Shown here: one piece after another, positions 41,542-51,820 of the stretch | Layout of the letters: every line of letters starts with the position of its first letter | Position numbering within the stretch: the stretch's first letter is position 1 | From: Acinetobacter silvestris | GTDB lineage: Bacteria; Pseudomonadota; Gammaproteobacteria; Pseudomonadales; Moraxellaceae | Reading direction: 5' to 3' | NCBI RefSeq assembly: GCF_002135235.1 | Contig: NZ_NEGB01000001.1 | Location: 124,001 to 188,000, forward strand | DNA: 64,000 nt | Translations under genes and position numbers: made by a program | The notes under the pieces: model-generated | The model's input: only the letters and a program-made list of their open reading frames with translations | What the model was told of the DNA's origin: nothing | Database searches by the model: none

Positions 41542-42387
41542 TTACAAACTTTGCTGAATGGTCATCACCTGATCACCACGCTTAATTTCAATGCGTACCT
41601 TCCCCTCTTTTTTTGCTTGTTCTAACAGTTGTACGTCACTTTGTCCTTGACCGACTGTTTGCCCATTCAGAGAAAGAATACGATCTCCTGACCGTAACCC
41701 CAATTTACTCTTTAACGCAGATGGTGTTTGCTCGGTCACTTCATAACCTTGCCCACCAGCCGTATTCACACCCATGTTTTTCATATAAGCATCCCGATCT
41801 TCGTTCATTTTTTGAATGGCCTGACCGAGTGCATTTTGTTCAGAATTTACAGAAGGCGTATTTTCAGATGCTGTTGGCGAATGCGCTGAATTAGCAGTTT
41901 GAGTAGGAATCATGGGTTGATTCAAATTTTCAAGACCCTTAAATTTCAATTCGCGCACCGAACCATTGCTTTGTTTTAACACAATATGGTCCCAATACAC
42001 TTCAGCAAGCTGGTAAGAACTGCCTTCAATATTTTGTCCAACCGCATAACGATCAGCCACTTCATTAACTTTGATCACGGCGGATGAATAACGATTCGGA
42101 TAACCCAATACCACGCCCTGCAATTGCATTTGCATTTGGTCATCTGCTTTAGCCGCAGATCCTGCTTCATAAAACAATGCAAAGCCAGAAATATTGGGAA
42201 CAAGTTGTTGCTGCGAACCCAAAGTCACTGATTCAGGATTGATCACTTGAGGGGGTGCCACAACCCACCAAAATATTGATGCCAATTTCCAACATAACGC
42301 TAAAATAAGCAGTAACAAGACAAGCGGAGCTAATTTATCCGCTTTTCCCCAAGAAATATTTTCAAATTTCGCTTGCATATCCATCAT
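41542..42387 (-). CDS. gspC: Type II secretion system protein GspC
   Basis: 281 aa inner-membrane protein linking the assembly platform to the secretin. The N-terminal helix (APLVLLLLILALCWKLASIF), the HR domain with GVVLGYPNRYSSAVIKVNE and GSSYQLAEV, a Ser/Pro/Asn-rich linker, and a C-terminal PDZ domain (KSKLGLRSGDRILSLNGQTV) are in order. Its start overlaps the gspN stop (TAATG at 42389-42385), so translation is coupled. A second ATG directly follows at 42384. Confidence 0.93.
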   Translation of the reverse strand: MMDMQAKFENISWGKADKLAPLVLLLLILALCWKLASIFWWVVAPPQVINPESVTLGSQQQLVPNISGFALFYEAGSAAKADDQMQMQLQGVVLGYPNRYSSAVIKVNEVADRYAVGQNIEGSSYQLAEVYWDHIVLKQSNGSVRELKFKGLENLNQPMIPTQTANSAHSPTASENTPSVNSEQNALGQAIQKMNEDRDAYMKNMGVNTAGGQGYEVTEQTPSALKSKLGLRSGDRILSLNGQTVGQGQSDVQLLEQAKKEGKVRIEIKRGDQVMTIQQSL

Positions 42388-43130
42388 TAAAAACCACCTT
42401 GCACAAGGGGTTGCCGACTACTGATGACATAAGTATCCAAACCAGCTTTACCATCATACGATGGCACATTCAGCAATAATCTTTGTGTCAGCTGAACATC
42501 CAACATCATATTTTGATCCAATCCAATGTTGGCCATTTTTTGGCTACGTTGATCTTGAATATCAAACTGTAATTTTCCAGACTCATCTTTCAACTGCCCC
42601 AATAAGGATGGCATATTCATACGGTCTTGACGCTGACCAAAGGTATAAATCAACTCTCCTCCAGCCCATTGCAGCGTTCCCGCTGTATCACGAAAACCTT
42701 GGTCTTTATTGAGGCTAAATTGAAGATCTGTCAATTGGATTGCATTTGTTGGCCATTGCCAATTCACAATTGTTTTTAATGTTTCAGGAGCAATTTGCCC
42801 CGACATTTGTTTAATAATAATTTTTTTGCCCAGCCCATAAGCAGCAATACCTTGTAATTGGGTTTGTCCGCTATGAATATCAAGATCAGCACCAAGCCGT
42901 AATAACAGTAAATCTAAAGGTCGTGTTTTCCACGCCACTGAGCCTCGTAAATTGCCTTTATGCCAATCGGCCTGTCCTTGCCAAATATTGCCACTCACAT
43001 TCTGTAGGATCTGGTTATCTTTATAAAATTTTGCAATCAACCACGATGCTGGGACTTGTAACAATACAAAAACTAAAAAAGCGGTAACCCCAATGATCCA
43101 CCAAGTTATTTGTTTTGATTTATTCTTCAT
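42387..43130 (-). CDS. gspN: Type II secretion system protein GspN
   Basis: 247 aa with one N-terminal membrane helix (WWIIGVTAFLVFVLLQVPASWL) and a beta-rich periplasmic body (GNIWQGQADW, SGQTQLQGIAAYG, TDLQFSLNKDQ, GTLQWAGGELIYTF) characteristic of GspN/PulN. GspN is an accessory part found in some type II systems; its role is not well defined. It opens the gspN-gspC-gspD unit. The other components are not in the window, as is usual in Acinetobacter, where gsp genes are scattered. Confidence 0.9.
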   Translation of the reverse strand: MKNKSKQITWWIIGVTAFLVFVLLQVPASWLIAKFYKDNQILQNVSGNIWQGQADWHKGNLRGSVAWKTRPLDLLLLRLGADLDIHSGQTQLQGIAAYGLGKKIIIKQMSGQIAPETLKTIVNWQWPTNAIQLTDLQFSLNKDQGFRDTAGTLQWAGGELIYTFGQRQDRMNMPSLLGQLKDESGKLQFDIQDQRSQKMANIGLDQNMMLDVQLTQRLLLNVPSYDGKAGLDTYVISSRQPLVQGGF

Positions 43131-43230
43131 CCAGCCCTTACCAATTTATTCATTTCTTCTTCCATGTAAGCTGATGCCCTTATTCAACACCATTATGCAT
43201 ATATTTTGCATATCGCCAATTCACTCATAT

Positions 43231-43262
43231 AAAAAAACCAAGCATTCTTGCTTGGTTTTTTT
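43231..43262 (-). terminator. Terminator of the H-NS-like gene
   Basis: AAAAAACCAAGCA-ttct-TGCTTGGTTTTTT, about 35 bp past the stop. Symmetrical T and A runs make it bidirectional. Confidence 0.9.
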
Positions 43263-43296
43263 AATTTTAAGATGATCGAATGACAATTCGATGAAA

Positions 43297-43623
43297 TTAA
43301 ATAAGAAAATCTTCTAATTTCGCACCTTTTTCAAGCTGTGCGACTAACCAGCGTGGTTGTTTACCGCGTCCAGTCCACGTCTCAGCACCGTTATCTTTAT
43401 TGCGATAACGTGGCTCTACAGCTTTGCGCGTTGTTTTCTTACGTTTTTGCGTCCCGTATTCAATCAATTGCTCCAAACTTAATCCAACAGTTTCGGCAAT
43501 TTGCATAATACTATTATAAGCATCTTCAATTTCTTGATCTTTCTTTGATTCAATCAACGCTTCTGCTTGTACGGTTAAACGTCTTAATTCTTCAACTGAT
43601 AAATTACTAATATCTGGCATCAT
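43297..43623 (-). CDS. H-NS family histone-like protein
   Basis: 108 aa. The N-terminal half is a coiled-coil oligomerisation region (LSVEELRRLTVQAEALIESK), followed by a basic linker (QKRKKTTRKAVEPRYRN) and the H-NS DNA-binding loop AETWTGRGKQPRWLVAQLEK. H-NS proteins silence AT-rich, often horizontally acquired, DNA. GGAG at good spacing supports ATG 43623; the second ATG directly follows. It is a lone gene with its own terminator. The name hns is plausible, but several paralogs exist in the genus. Confidence 0.92.
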   Translation of the reverse strand: MMPDISNLSVEELRRLTVQAEALIESKKDQEIEDAYNSIMQIAETVGLSLEQLIEYGTQKRKKTTRKAVEPRYRNKDNGAETWTGRGKQPRWLVAQLEKGAKLEDFLI

Positions 43624-43772
43624 TTAAACTCCATAAATTTGAATAATTATTATCAACAATAATTTCTTACTCATAATATTTTTATTGATACCAATAATCA
43701 ATATGTATAACGTTTTAAAACAACATAAAAATATACGATTAAAATGAATAAAATATTTAAATAATGACACAG

Positions 43773-44216
43773 TTAACTTAATTCATGATTAACCGATTGC
43801 TCTAAAGTTAATATCATATTTTTAATTTCAACCGGAATTAAGGTTTTTTTCATTTCAATAGGATCAACAAATACAATCACAGCATCCCCTGTTGCAACAA
43901 CCGCATTTTGCTGCTCACTCCACAACACATAATGCATACGAATCGCACTATTCCGAATTTCATTGACACGTACACCGATTTTCAAATGATCTGGATAAAC
44001 TACTGGTTTTAAATACTGACATTGATTTGAAGATACTACTGTATAAATATTCTGTGCAAAAATATTCAACTGATCAAAATAAGCAATACGCGCACTTTCC
44101 ATATAACGATAATAAATCACATTATTCACATGACCAAAAGCATCCATATCTCCCCAAGCAACTTTTTGCTCATAAATCACTGGGTAATTTAAAAGTTCAT
44201 CCATGACTATTCTCAT
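43773..44216 (-). CDS. Acyl-CoA thioesterase, hotdog fold (4HBT family)
   Basis: 147 aa hotdog-fold thioesterase. The motif WGDMDAFGHVNNVIYYRYME contains the catalytic Asp of the 4-hydroxybenzoyl-CoA/YbgC type. It probably hydrolyses a cytosolic acyl-CoA. The start at 44216 overlaps the hemY stop (ATGA), which makes it the last gene of the hem operon; an internal ATG at 44204 is an alternative. Substrate and reason for coupling to heme synthesis are unknown. Confidence 0.85.
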   Translation of the reverse strand: MRIVMDELLNYPVIYEQKVAWGDMDAFGHVNNVIYYRYMESARIAYFDQLNIFAQNIYTVVSSNQCQYLKPVVYPDHLKIGVRVNEIRNSAIRMHYVLWSEQQNAVVATGDAVIVFVDPIEMKKTLIPVEIKNMILTLEQSVNHELS

Positions 44217-45406
44217 ATTTTAAATTGGATAAAATTAGCATCTTTTTCAAATACTAAATTAAGTTGCTGAATCAATTCCTCATTCCCATTAAATGTTGCT
44301 TTAATTCTCAAATAATTCATCAATATATTTTTAGGATAAAGACTTAATAATGCCTTTGCTTCATCCATTCGACCCGTGGCAATATATATATGCCATTTGG
44401 CAAAACTAAATACAGGCATACCTGGATATTTGCTTTCAAACTGATTAATTTTCTGTTCAAGCGCATCATAATCTGGCACTTGCTTCAATAACTGGTGTTG
44501 AAACCACAGATAAAATACATCTTGATCAAATTGCTCATCAAGCATTTGTAGTGCCAAATTCTGATGCTGCTGCCCCATTTCAGATAATCGAGATAATACT
44601 TTTAACCATAACTTTCTCGTATCAAAAGATAAGGTTGCAATATGCTCCGCCAATTCAATATAACGTTGCTGCAAAAGCTCAATTTCTTCTAAATTGGCTT
44701 GTTCAAACTGCCCCAATATTTGGACGAGCCAGTCATTTTTCATTGCCGTATTTAATTGGCCAAATTGTGTCGAATGTAAATATTGCCAAGGGAATTGTAC
44801 CGCGTATATCCCCCACAATTCTGACATGCGTTGCGTATATGCTAAATTCACCTGATCTAACCAAGGAGATAAGGCATGACCATTTAAAAATTCTAAATGC
44901 GTTAACGCTTGCTGTGCATCATTTTGGGCCAAATAAATTTCAATGCGCTGAATCTCAGCCAACTCAAATGCCGATGCTGGACTCCGTTCAAGATCAACTA
45001 AAGCCTCAGCATATTGGTTTTGTTGGTATTTAAGCCTTGCATACACCACTTGCTTAAGCAAACCAGACTGATCAAAGACCTGTTGTACAAATGCCTGTTG
45101 CTCTTCTTCACCGTCTAATATCCAAATCACCCCCAATTGCTCATAAGGATGTAAATGACTAAAATTTAATACCTGCTCTAATTGACGTTTTTCGCGATGA
45201 ATTGACCGCTTTAACATCAGCCATGACATCTGTAAAAAAAGACTCACCACAACTATTAAAAACAACACAACCCATACGTTGGTTTGAATTTGAACCCCAT
45301 GCCATAACAGATATACATAGCCAGCTCCTGCACCATAGCTCATCACACTCATAATCGCGATGATAATTAAACTAACCAGCGCATAAGCAAGTAAAATCTG
45401 TTTCAT
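44213..45406 (-). CDS. hemY: HemY-like membrane protein of the heme operon
   Basis: 397 aa. The N-terminal HemY region has two membrane helices (about 6-28 and 42-65: VWVVLFLIVVVSLFLQMSWL) and a long helical, TPR-like C-terminal domain rich in Leu, Gln and Ala (VYARLKYQQNQYAEALVDLE). It is the enterobacterial-type HemY associated with late porphyrin synthesis, not protoporphyrinogen oxidase. It lies 7 bp behind hemX. Function is inferred mainly from position and family. Confidence 0.75.
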   Translation of the reverse strand: MKQILLAYALVSLIIIAIMSVMSYGAGAGYVYLLWHGVQIQTNVWVVLFLIVVVSLFLQMSWLMLKRSIHREKRQLEQVLNFSHLHPYEQLGVIWILDGEEEQQAFVQQVFDQSGLLKQVVYARLKYQQNQYAEALVDLERSPASAFELAEIQRIEIYLAQNDAQQALTHLEFLNGHALSPWLDQVNLAYTQRMSELWGIYAVQFPWQYLHSTQFGQLNTAMKNDWLVQILGQFEQANLEEIELLQQRYIELAEHIATLSFDTRKLWLKVLSRLSEMGQQHQNLALQMLDEQFDQDVFYLWFQHQLLKQVPDYDALEQKINQFESKYPGMPVFSFAKWHIYIATGRMDEAKALLSLYPKNILMNYLRIKATFNGNEELIQQLNLVFEKDANFIQFKI

Positions 45407-45413
45407 AATGTGC

Positions 45414-46250
45414 TTACCCTAAAATCGCTATACTATTCAACTTCGGTGCAGGAAGCATTTGGATTTGTTTCAGATTAATTAGTTGTTGTTTATATTTCTG
45501 GCTTGCAGCATCAGGTAAAGCATTGCATTGCTGGATAGCAAGATTCAACATCATTTGATACTCAAGCACTTCCCCACGCGCCAAAGCCTGTTGAGCCAAT
45601 AAAATACGCAACTGGGTTTCTTTTAAAATAATTTTACGGTTTACCAATTCAGAGGATGGTTGTGTCACCACATCGATCTGAAACCATTTTTGCCAAAAAT
45701 GCTCAGTCACACTCTTCGATGGTTTTAATTGCGTATTCTCTAATTCTTTGGCAATTTCTTGATCTAACTGATGTAAAATATCTTCTAATAGTGTTTGTTG
45801 TGCATTACTTGCCAATACAAACTGTTGAATATTTTGTTTATCTTGCTCAATACTTTGCTGCAAACTTTTCTTTATCGTATCAGCCAGTGCATAATGTTCA
45901 AGCGCTTGTTCCAGCTGATTCAACTTTTCAACAGCATATACATACTGGTGTTGCTGTAGCGCAAACTGAACCAATTCTAATTGCTGTTGAATCACCAGAT
46001 TTGGACTTAAGCCTGATGCCACCTCAGTTTTAATCTGCTTTGAATCCATCACTAAATTTGGATCTTGCTGACCCACAGTTTGTCGCTGAAGTGCCACTAG
46101 GCGATCATTTAAATTTGCATTCTGCTGTTCACTTTGATGCAGTGCATTTTGCAAAGTCTCAAGCTGAGCCGAGATCTGATAAAAGTCATAGCTCAACTTA
46201 ATCAGCCATGCGATACCGACTAAACATAAGACATAAATAAACTTTTTCAT
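45414..46250 (-). CDS. hemX: HemX-like protein (uroporphyrinogen-III C-methyltransferase-like)
   Basis: 278 aa. One N-terminal membrane helix (FIYVLCLVGIAWLIKLSYDF) is followed by a long Gln-rich coiled coil (about 25-60 and 85-150). The C-terminal part resembles HemX of the hemCDXY operon. Despite the family name it lacks an SAM-binding GxGxG motif, so it is not an active methyltransferase. It overlaps hemD by 4 bp (stop of hemD at 46247, start here at 46250). Confidence 0.8.
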   Translation of the reverse strand: MKKFIYVLCLVGIAWLIKLSYDFYQISAQLETLQNALHQSEQQNANLNDRLVALQRQTVGQQDPNLVMDSKQIKTEVASGLSPNLVIQQQLELVQFALQQHQYVYAVEKLNQLEQALEHYALADTIKKSLQQSIEQDKQNIQQFVLASNAQQTLLEDILHQLDQEIAKELENTQLKPSKSVTEHFWQKWFQIDVVTQPSSELVNRKIILKETQLRILLAQQALARGEVLEYQMMLNLAIQQCNALPDAASQKYKQQLINLKQIQMLPAPKLNSIAILG

Positions 46251-47029
46251 AATTCCCTTTGCAACTCAGTAATTTTTTCAAGCACAGTATTCGGATGTAA
46301 ATTTAATATTTTACTGAACCTGAAATGGTATTGTGCCTTGTTTTCATCATGTTGCAAAACTTGATACAAACGCTCACCTAACACTAAATAATGGCAATTT
46401 TGCAATAAACTGGTATGTTCTTGGCATAAAGAAAGCCAATTCTTCCAACTGGCTTCACTACTCACGCACATCCAATATGTTTGTGGATTTTCGGAAAATG
46501 ACGTTATTAATTGAGAAAATTTTACCGCGCTACTCGCAGGACAATGACGTTCATATAATAAAAAATTGAGCACTTGAATATGATGATCAAGACAGTGCTG
46601 CATCATAAATTGCCGTCCACCCTCACCCCGCCAAAATGCAATTCGTGTTAAATCTGACCTATTTTGAAAAATCGGTAAACTTAACATTCCTTCAGAGGTT
46701 TCTACGGCTGGAATAAGGCTTTGAATCCCATAAGCTTCTAAAGTTCTGGCAGTGGTCTGACCAACAGCAATCCATTGAATATGATTTAATTGTGATTGTA
46801 ATACACCACTTTGCTGTAAATATTGCATCCCAATATTGACCGCAGTCGGACTGACTACAACAATCATTTGAGTTTCTAAAAGTTGTGCATACAGTTGTTG
46901 TAATTTTTCTGAATACGGTAATGCATTGAGTTCTAACAACGGTAAATTTAGCACCTGAAAACCAGAGCGAGCCAAGCATTCGGTTAATGCTTGGGCACGA
47001 TCTGCAGGTCTCGTATTAATAAATTGCAT
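46247..47029 (-). CDS. hemD: Uroporphyrinogen-III synthase
   Basis: 260 aa. HemD cyclises hydroxymethylbilane and inverts ring D. The family is poorly conserved; here it is supported by the opening INTRPADRAQALTECLARSG, the central VVVSPTAVNIGMQYL and WIAVGQTTARTLEAYG segments, the SEGMLSLP motif, and position directly after hemC. The 6-bp gap to hemC and 4-bp overlap with hemX indicate one operon. Confidence 0.9.
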   Translation of the reverse strand: MQFINTRPADRAQALTECLARSGFQVLNLPLLELNALPYSEKLQQLYAQLLETQMIVVVSPTAVNIGMQYLQQSGVLQSQLNHIQWIAVGQTTARTLEAYGIQSLIPAVETSEGMLSLPIFQNRSDLTRIAFWRGEGGRQFMMQHCLDHHIQVLNFLLYERHCPASSAVKFSQLITSFSENPQTYWMCVSSEASWKNWLSLCQEHTSLLQNCHYLVLGERLYQVLQHDENKAQYHFRFSKILNLHPNTVLEKITELQREL

Positions 47030-47035
47030 AACAAA

Positions 47036-47953
47036 TTAATGGAATGCCTTTAGTAATTCACCTGCACCTTGACCTAACAAATCTTTTGCAAGTTGCACAC
47101 CTAATTGTTCAGCCTGATCCACAGAACCTTTCACTCGAGCATAAAGTAACGTTTGACCATCAACACTTCCGACACGTCCTTCAAGGTTCAATTCATCTTC
47201 AGTTAATGTTGCATAACCCGCGATTGGAACTTGGCAACCACCTTCCAAATATGCATTAAATGCACGTTCTGCACGTACACACAAATTGGTTTCTGGATGC
47301 ATCAATGGCAAAATTAAGTCCAAAACGCGCTGATCATTGCTACGACACTCCAAACCCAAAGCACCTTGCCCTACTGCTGGCAAACTGAGTTCTGGCGTAA
47401 GAGTATGACGAATACGCTCATTCAATTCTAAACGTTTTAAACCTGCGCTTGCCAAGATAATCGCATCATACAATCCTGCATCCAGCTTAGATAAGCGTGT
47501 GCCAACATTACCACGTAGATCAATCACATCTAAATCGGGACGTTGTTTTAAAATTTGACATTTCCGGCGCAAGCTTGATGTACCCAACTTAGCACCTTGG
47601 GGTAAATCTTCAAATTTTTGATAATGATTGGATACAAAAGCATCAAAAGGATCTTCACGTTCACACATGACCGCAAGTTCTAAGCCTTCAGGTAATTGCA
47701 TCGGCACATCTTTCATCGAATGCACAGCCAAATCTGCTCGTCCATCTAACAACGCAGCCTCTAACTCTTTCACAAATAAGCCTTTGCCACCAATTTTAGC
47801 CAATGGTGTATCTAAAATTTTATCGCCTTGAGTCACAAAAGTGATGAGCTCGACGTGTAGATCCGTGTGCAGCATCTCTAATCGTGCACGAATGTGTTCT
47901 GCTTGCCATAATGCAAGCGGACTTTGACGTGTTGCTATTTTCAAGGTTTTCAT
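47036..47953 (-). CDS. hemC: Porphobilinogen deaminase
   Basis: 305 aa from the ATG at 47953 ([20 protein letters not shown]). It polymerises four porphobilinogens on a dipyrromethane cofactor. The loop [12 protein letters not shown] and the region [13 protein letters not shown] bind substrate; the cofactor cysteine is in [13 protein letters not shown] longer ORF to 48013 adds 20 residues unlike the family and is not needed. First gene of hemCDXY, downstream of algR as in Pseudomonas. Confidence 0.96.
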   Translation of the reverse strand: MKTLKIATRQSPLALWQAEHIRARLEMLHTDLHVELITFVTQGDKILDTPLAKIGGKGLFVKELEAALLDGRADLAVHSMKDVPMQLPEGLELAVMCEREDPFDAFVSNHYQKFEDLPQGAKLGTSSLRRKCQILKQRPDLDVIDLRGNVGTRLSKLDAGLYDAIILASAGLKRLELNERIRHTLTPELSLPAVGQGALGLECRSNDQRVLDLILPLMHPETNLCVRAERAFNAYLEGGCQVPIAGYATLTEDELNLEGRVGSVDGQTLLYARVKGSVDQAEQLGVQLAKDLLGQGAGELLKAFH

Positions 47954-48049
47954 CATTTCAGAGCAGCCAAACTTTAAACACTCTAAACTTAACTGGATAC
48001 CCTGAAAATGCAAGTAAATTATCTAAAATCGTTTAAATTCATACAAATT

Positions 48050-48787
48050 TTATAAATTTTGCATTCGCTCTCGAAGGAGCGGTAAATGTCGTCTACTGAC
48101 TGCTAACTTTTCATCTAGCTCGCGACAGCGCACATGATATTGTCCAGAGGTAATGACCTCCATTCCATCAAGATAGTCCAATGAAATCAATGCATTTCTA
48201 TGAATTCGAATAAATTTATGTGCAAATTCTTGCTCTAAATCTTTCAAGGTTTCATCAATCAATACACTGCCATTTTTATGCCTGACCGTAACGTATTTTT
48301 GATCTGCAAGAAAATAATAAATATTTTCAATGGGAATCAACTCCAGTCCACGATAGGTTTTTGCAGCAATCTGCTGCCTTTGGTTTTTTTCTTCCATGAT
48401 TTCTTTTTGTTCTATATTAGATATTTGAGCTTGAGTCAGTTTCGTGACATTGTCTAAAACGGTTTGCAGCTCTGATTTTGCAATAGGTTTCAGCAAATAT
48501 CCTTTTGCTTGAGATTGGATCGCTTGTAAAGCATGCACGTCATAAGCCGTACAAAACACCACGGCAGGCATGGGATTCAAGCGACTTAAATGTTGTGCAC
48601 AAGTTAATCCATCCATTTCAGGCATTTGAATATCAAGCAAGATAACATCTGGCTCATATTGCTGAACCATTTCTAATGCCTGTATACCATGTTGTGCTGT
48701 CGCAATCACATGATGTCCCAATTGCGATACTAAGCGAGACAAACGCTCTACTGCGAGTGGCTCATCATCACAAATAAGGATGTCCAT
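48050..48787 (-). CDS. algR: LytTR-type response regulator (AlgR-like)
   Basis: 245 aa. The receiver domain has the acidic pair D7/D8, phosphoacceptor Asp52 (DVILLDIQMPEMDG) and Lys in KPIAKSEL. A coiled linker leads to a LytTR DNA-binding domain (about 145-245) with IRIHRNALISLDYLDGM. Gene order algZ-algR-hemC with argH divergent is the same as in Pseudomonas aeruginosa, where AlgR controls alginate and type IV pilus functions. The target genes here are unknown. The kinase gene ends 57 bp upstream. Confidence 0.9.
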   Translation of the reverse strand: MDILICDDEPLAVERLSRLVSQLGHHVIATAQHGIQALEMVQQYEPDVILLDIQMPEMDGLTCAQHLSRLNPMPAVVFCTAYDVHALQAIQSQAKGYLLKPIAKSELQTVLDNVTKLTQAQISNIEQKEIMEEKNQRQQIAAKTYRGLELIPIENIYYFLADQKYVTVRHKNGSVLIDETLKDLEQEFAHKFIRIHRNALISLDYLDGMEVITSGQYHVRCRELDEKLAVSRRHLPLLRERMQNL

Positions 48788-48844
48788 TTTACCTCCTTGC
48801 CCCTGTTAACGATGATTTTTTTAATGTGTTAACCCTGACTTGTT

Positions 48845-50002
48845 TTATTTATTTTGATATTGAATAACGGTCGTAAACAATTCCTTACTGGCATAATTAC
48901 GAAATTGTACGCCATTCCCAAAGTGCGCTTTTAAACGCTGCTTTACATTCTCTATTGCAATACCATGCCCTTCCCGGGCTTTTATTTTATCCTGAATAAA
49001 CGGGTTAGTAATGACTATAGTGACTTGATTTTGCAATATTTCAACCAGTATGCCTATCTTAGCATCGATTATTTTTTTCTCAACGCCATGAAAAATACTA
49101 TTTTCAATCAACGGCTGTAACGTTAACAGGGGAATTTTAACTTGTAATAGTTGTAATGGTTGTTGAATATTCCATTCAACCTGCAAACGATCCCCCAATC
49201 GGATTTGCTCAATCGCAATGTAATGACGGCATAATTCTATTTCTTCATTTAGGCTGACCAATTTTAATTCTTGAAAGCTGGCTCTAAACAAACGAGAAAG
49301 ATCAATTAACATCTGTTCCGCTTTATCGGGATCAATACTGATTAAACTCACTACACTGTTCAAGCTATTGAACAAAAAATGTGGATGTATACGTGCTTGC
49401 ATCGCCTGTATACGCGCATTCAATTCACTATTTTGCTGTAATAACCATTGCTCGCGCATATAGATATAACGCAAACAAAATGCCCCCAATAACACCCCAT
49501 AACTCAAATGTAGTACTAAATTATCAGTCAAATTTGCCCATAAAAAATTTTGTAAGGAATGATGAGCCCCCCAATAGCCGACCAGATTTAAAACAATCGT
49601 GGTAAAAAATACAATTCCTTGTAATAAAAAAAAGCCAAATATGGAACTTTCAATCGCATTGAATTTTTGTATTTTTTTTTGAAAAACATCAATTAACGCT
49701 ACAAATGCCAGCAATATCCAATTGATATATAAAATATATTGTATAACGTGACCTGCTTGCAAATTGCCCCAAGACTGCGCCTCCGCAAGTGCAATCAATA
49801 AAGCCAAAACATTGCTGGCAATAAACAATTCGATTAAATATTGCCAATTACCCATTTTGCTAAAAAAATAGGATTGATAAAAATTTTGTTGGTTTTTTCT
49901 ACCAGATTCATCCTGTTGAGCTGCGGCAAGTGAACCCGAATTTGTTATACTCCGCTTAAATCTACTGCTTTTTACTTTATTGAGCCGACATGACCACATC
50001 AT
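48845..50002 (-). CDS. algZ: LytS/AlgZ-type sensor histidine kinase
   Basis: 385 aa. Several membrane helices (about 55-75, 88-108, 122-145, 160-182) precede a HisKA_7TM-like core. The unorthodox His_kinase family motif [18 protein letters not shown] carries the candidate phospho-His near 206, and an N-box [14 protein letters not shown] follows. A coiled stretch links sensor and kinase. I keep the ATG at 50002 because GAGGA stands five bases upstream and no GTG/TTG lies between it and ATG 49855. With that start the gene overlaps argH by 13 bp at the 5' ends. Starting at 49855 would lose the [10 protein letters not shown] segment. Confidence 0.82.
   Translation of the reverse strand: MMWSCRLNKVKSSRFKRSITNSGSLAAAQQDESGRKNQQNFYQSYFFSKMGNWQYLIELFIASNVLALLIALAEAQSWGNLQAGHVIQYILYINWILLAFVALIDVFQKKIQKFNAIESSIFGFFLLQGIVFFTTIVLNLVGYWGAHHSLQNFLWANLTDNLVLHLSYGVLLGAFCLRYIYMREQWLLQQNSELNARIQAMQARIHPHFLFNSLNSVVSLISIDPDKAEQMLIDLSRLFRASFQELKLVSLNEEIELCRHYIAIEQIRLGDRLQVEWNIQQPLQLLQVKIPLLTLQPLIENSIFHGVEKKIIDAKIGILVEILQNQVTIVITNPFIQDKIKAREGHGIAIENVKQRLKAHFGNGVQFRNYASKELFTTVIQYQNK
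49943..49951 (+). promoter_or_regulatory. Possible extended -10 promoter for argH
   Basis: TGTTATACT has the TG-n-TATACT form of an extended -10 element, 39 bp ahead of the argH ATG. No good -35 is needed in such promoters. It lies inside the algZ N-terminal coding region. Confidence 0.45.
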
Positions 50003-51420
50003 CTAATTCCTCAAATCCGTCACAAGCCCAAACTTCGGGTATGTGGGGCGGTCGTTTCTCTGAAGCTACTGACGCCTTTGTTGCTGAATTTACAGCATCT
50101 GTGCAATTTGACCAACGCTTTTATAAACAAGATATTGCGGGTTCTATTGCACATGCAACGATGTTGGCTAAAGTTGGCGTACTGACTCAACAAGAACGTG
50201 ATGACATCATCAACGGTTTAAACACCATTCAAGCGGAAATTGAAGCTGGCAATTTCGAATGGCGCATTGAGCTCGAAGATGTGCACATGAATATTGAATC
50301 ACTTTTAACCGACCGCATTGGCATCACGGGTAAAAAATTACATACTGGGCGTAGCCGTAACGACCAAGTTGCAACTGATATTCGCTTATATGTGCGTGAC
50401 GAAATTGATGCGATCTTAAAATTACTGGAAAAATTACAAAAAGGCATTTTAGGTTTAGCGGCTCAAAATACCAATACCATTATGCCTGGCTTTACACACC
50501 TACAAACTGCACAACCGGTAACCTTCGGTCATCATTTAATGGCATGGTTTGAAATGCTCGTACGTGACTCTGAGCGCTTAATTGACTGCCGTAAACGTGT
50601 TAATCGCTTACCATTAGGTTCAGCAGCACTTGCGGGTACAACCTACCCGATCGAACGGGCATATACTGCTGAACTGTTAGGCTTTGAAGCAGTTTGTGAA
50701 AACTCTTTAGATGCAGTTTCTGACCGTGATTTTGCCATTGAATTCACTGCTGCGGCATCTTTAATCATGATGCATTTATCACGTATGTCTGAAGAAATGA
50801 TCCTTTGGACTTCAGCGCAATTCAAATTTGTGAATATTCCTGACCGTTTCTGCACAGGCTCTTCTATTATGCCACAGAAGAAAAATCCAGATGTTCCTGA
50901 ACTTATTCGCGGTAAAACCGGTCGCGTCTATGGTGACTTAATGAGTCTTTTGACCCTCATGAAAGGTCAACCATTAGCCTACAATAAAGACAACCAAGAA
51001 GATAAAGAACCACTATTTGACGCGATTGATACGGTTCGTGGTTCACTGATGGCATTTGCTGACATGATTCCTGCATTGGTTCCAAATATTGAAATCATGC
51101 GTGAAGCAGCACTGCGTGGCTTCTCAACAGCAACGGATCTCGCCGATTATTTAGTTAAAAATGGTGTGGCTTTCCGTGATGCACACGAAATTGTCGGTAA
51201 AGCTGTGGCTTTAGGTGTACAAGAAAGCAAAGATTTATCTGAACTCACACTGGAACAATTACAACAGTTCTCAGACCTCATTCAAGCTGATGTCTTTGAG
51301 AAAGCTTTAACCTTAGAAGCATCTGTTAATGCTCGCAACCATATTGGTGGTACTGCACCAAACCAAGTTGCCGCAGCCATTGAACGTGCTTACGTTCGCT
51401 TAGAAAAACTTTACGCTTAA
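49990..51420 (+). CDS. argH: Argininosuccinate lyase
   Basis: 476 aa; splits argininosuccinate into arginine and fumarate, the last step of arginine synthesis. The fumarase-superfamily signature [20 protein letters not shown] is intact, as are the substrate-binding [13 protein letters not shown] and [13 protein letters not shown]. Length fits the family, with a short extra N-terminus ([18 protein letters not shown]). It diverges from algZ. The downstream iron-trafficking gene follows after 10 bp. Confidence 0.97.
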   Translation: MTTSSNSSNPSQAQTSGMWGGRFSEATDAFVAEFTASVQFDQRFYKQDIAGSIAHATMLAKVGVLTQQERDDIINGLNTIQAEIEAGNFEWRIELEDVHMNIESLLTDRIGITGKKLHTGRSRNDQVATDIRLYVRDEIDAILKLLEKLQKGILGLAAQNTNTIMPGFTHLQTAQPVTFGHHLMAWFEMLVRDSERLIDCRKRVNRLPLGSAALAGTTYPIERAYTAELLGFEAVCENSLDAVSDRDFAIEFTAAASLIMMHLSRMSEEMILWTSAQFKFVNIPDRFCTGSSIMPQKKNPDVPELIRGKTGRVYGDLMSLLTLMKGQPLAYNKDNQEDKEPLFDAIDTVRGSLMAFADMIPALVPNIEIMREAALRGFSTATDLADYLVKNGVAFRDAHEIVGKAVALGVQESKDLSELTLEQLQQFSDLIQADVFEKALTLEASVNARNHIGGTAPNQVAAAIERAYVRLEKLYA

Positions 51421-51430
51421 GGATTAGAAG

Positions 51431-51700
51431 ATGACTCGACAAGTATTTTGCCGCAAGTATCAAAAAGAGATGGAAGGCTTAGCTTTTGCACCCTTTCCAG
51501 GTCCAAAAGGTGAAGCATTTTTTAACTCTGTTTCGAAACAAGCTTGGCAAGAATGGTTACAACATCAAACGACATTGATTAATGAAAAGCGTTTAAATGT
51601 GTTTGAAGCTGATGCAAAAAAGTTTTTAGAAGAACAGCGTGAAAAATTCTTTGCTAACGATGATAGTGTCGAAAAAGCCGAAGGTTGGAAGCCTGAGTAA
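51431..51700 (+). CDS. Probable Fe(2+)-trafficking protein YggX
   Basis: 89 aa. The family pattern is complete: [41 protein letters not shown] and [19 protein letters not shown]. YggX proteins protect iron-sulfur clusters from oxidative damage, perhaps by handling iron. It lies 10 bp downstream of argH and is probably cotranscribed; a terminator follows at 51821-51848. Confidence 0.92.
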   Translation: MTRQVFCRKYQKEMEGLAFAPFPGPKGEAFFNSVSKQAWQEWLQHQTTLINEKRLNVFEADAKKFLEEQREKFFANDDSVEKAEGWKPE

Positions 51701-51820
51701 ACATATAGGTCATATCTGAACTAAAAAAGCATGACCTTAAAATGATCTAGAACAAGCATATGAGCTTTATCTAAATCTAAGCAGTGATTCTTTTTTCAGT
51801 TCAACATGATCTCTCAAATC

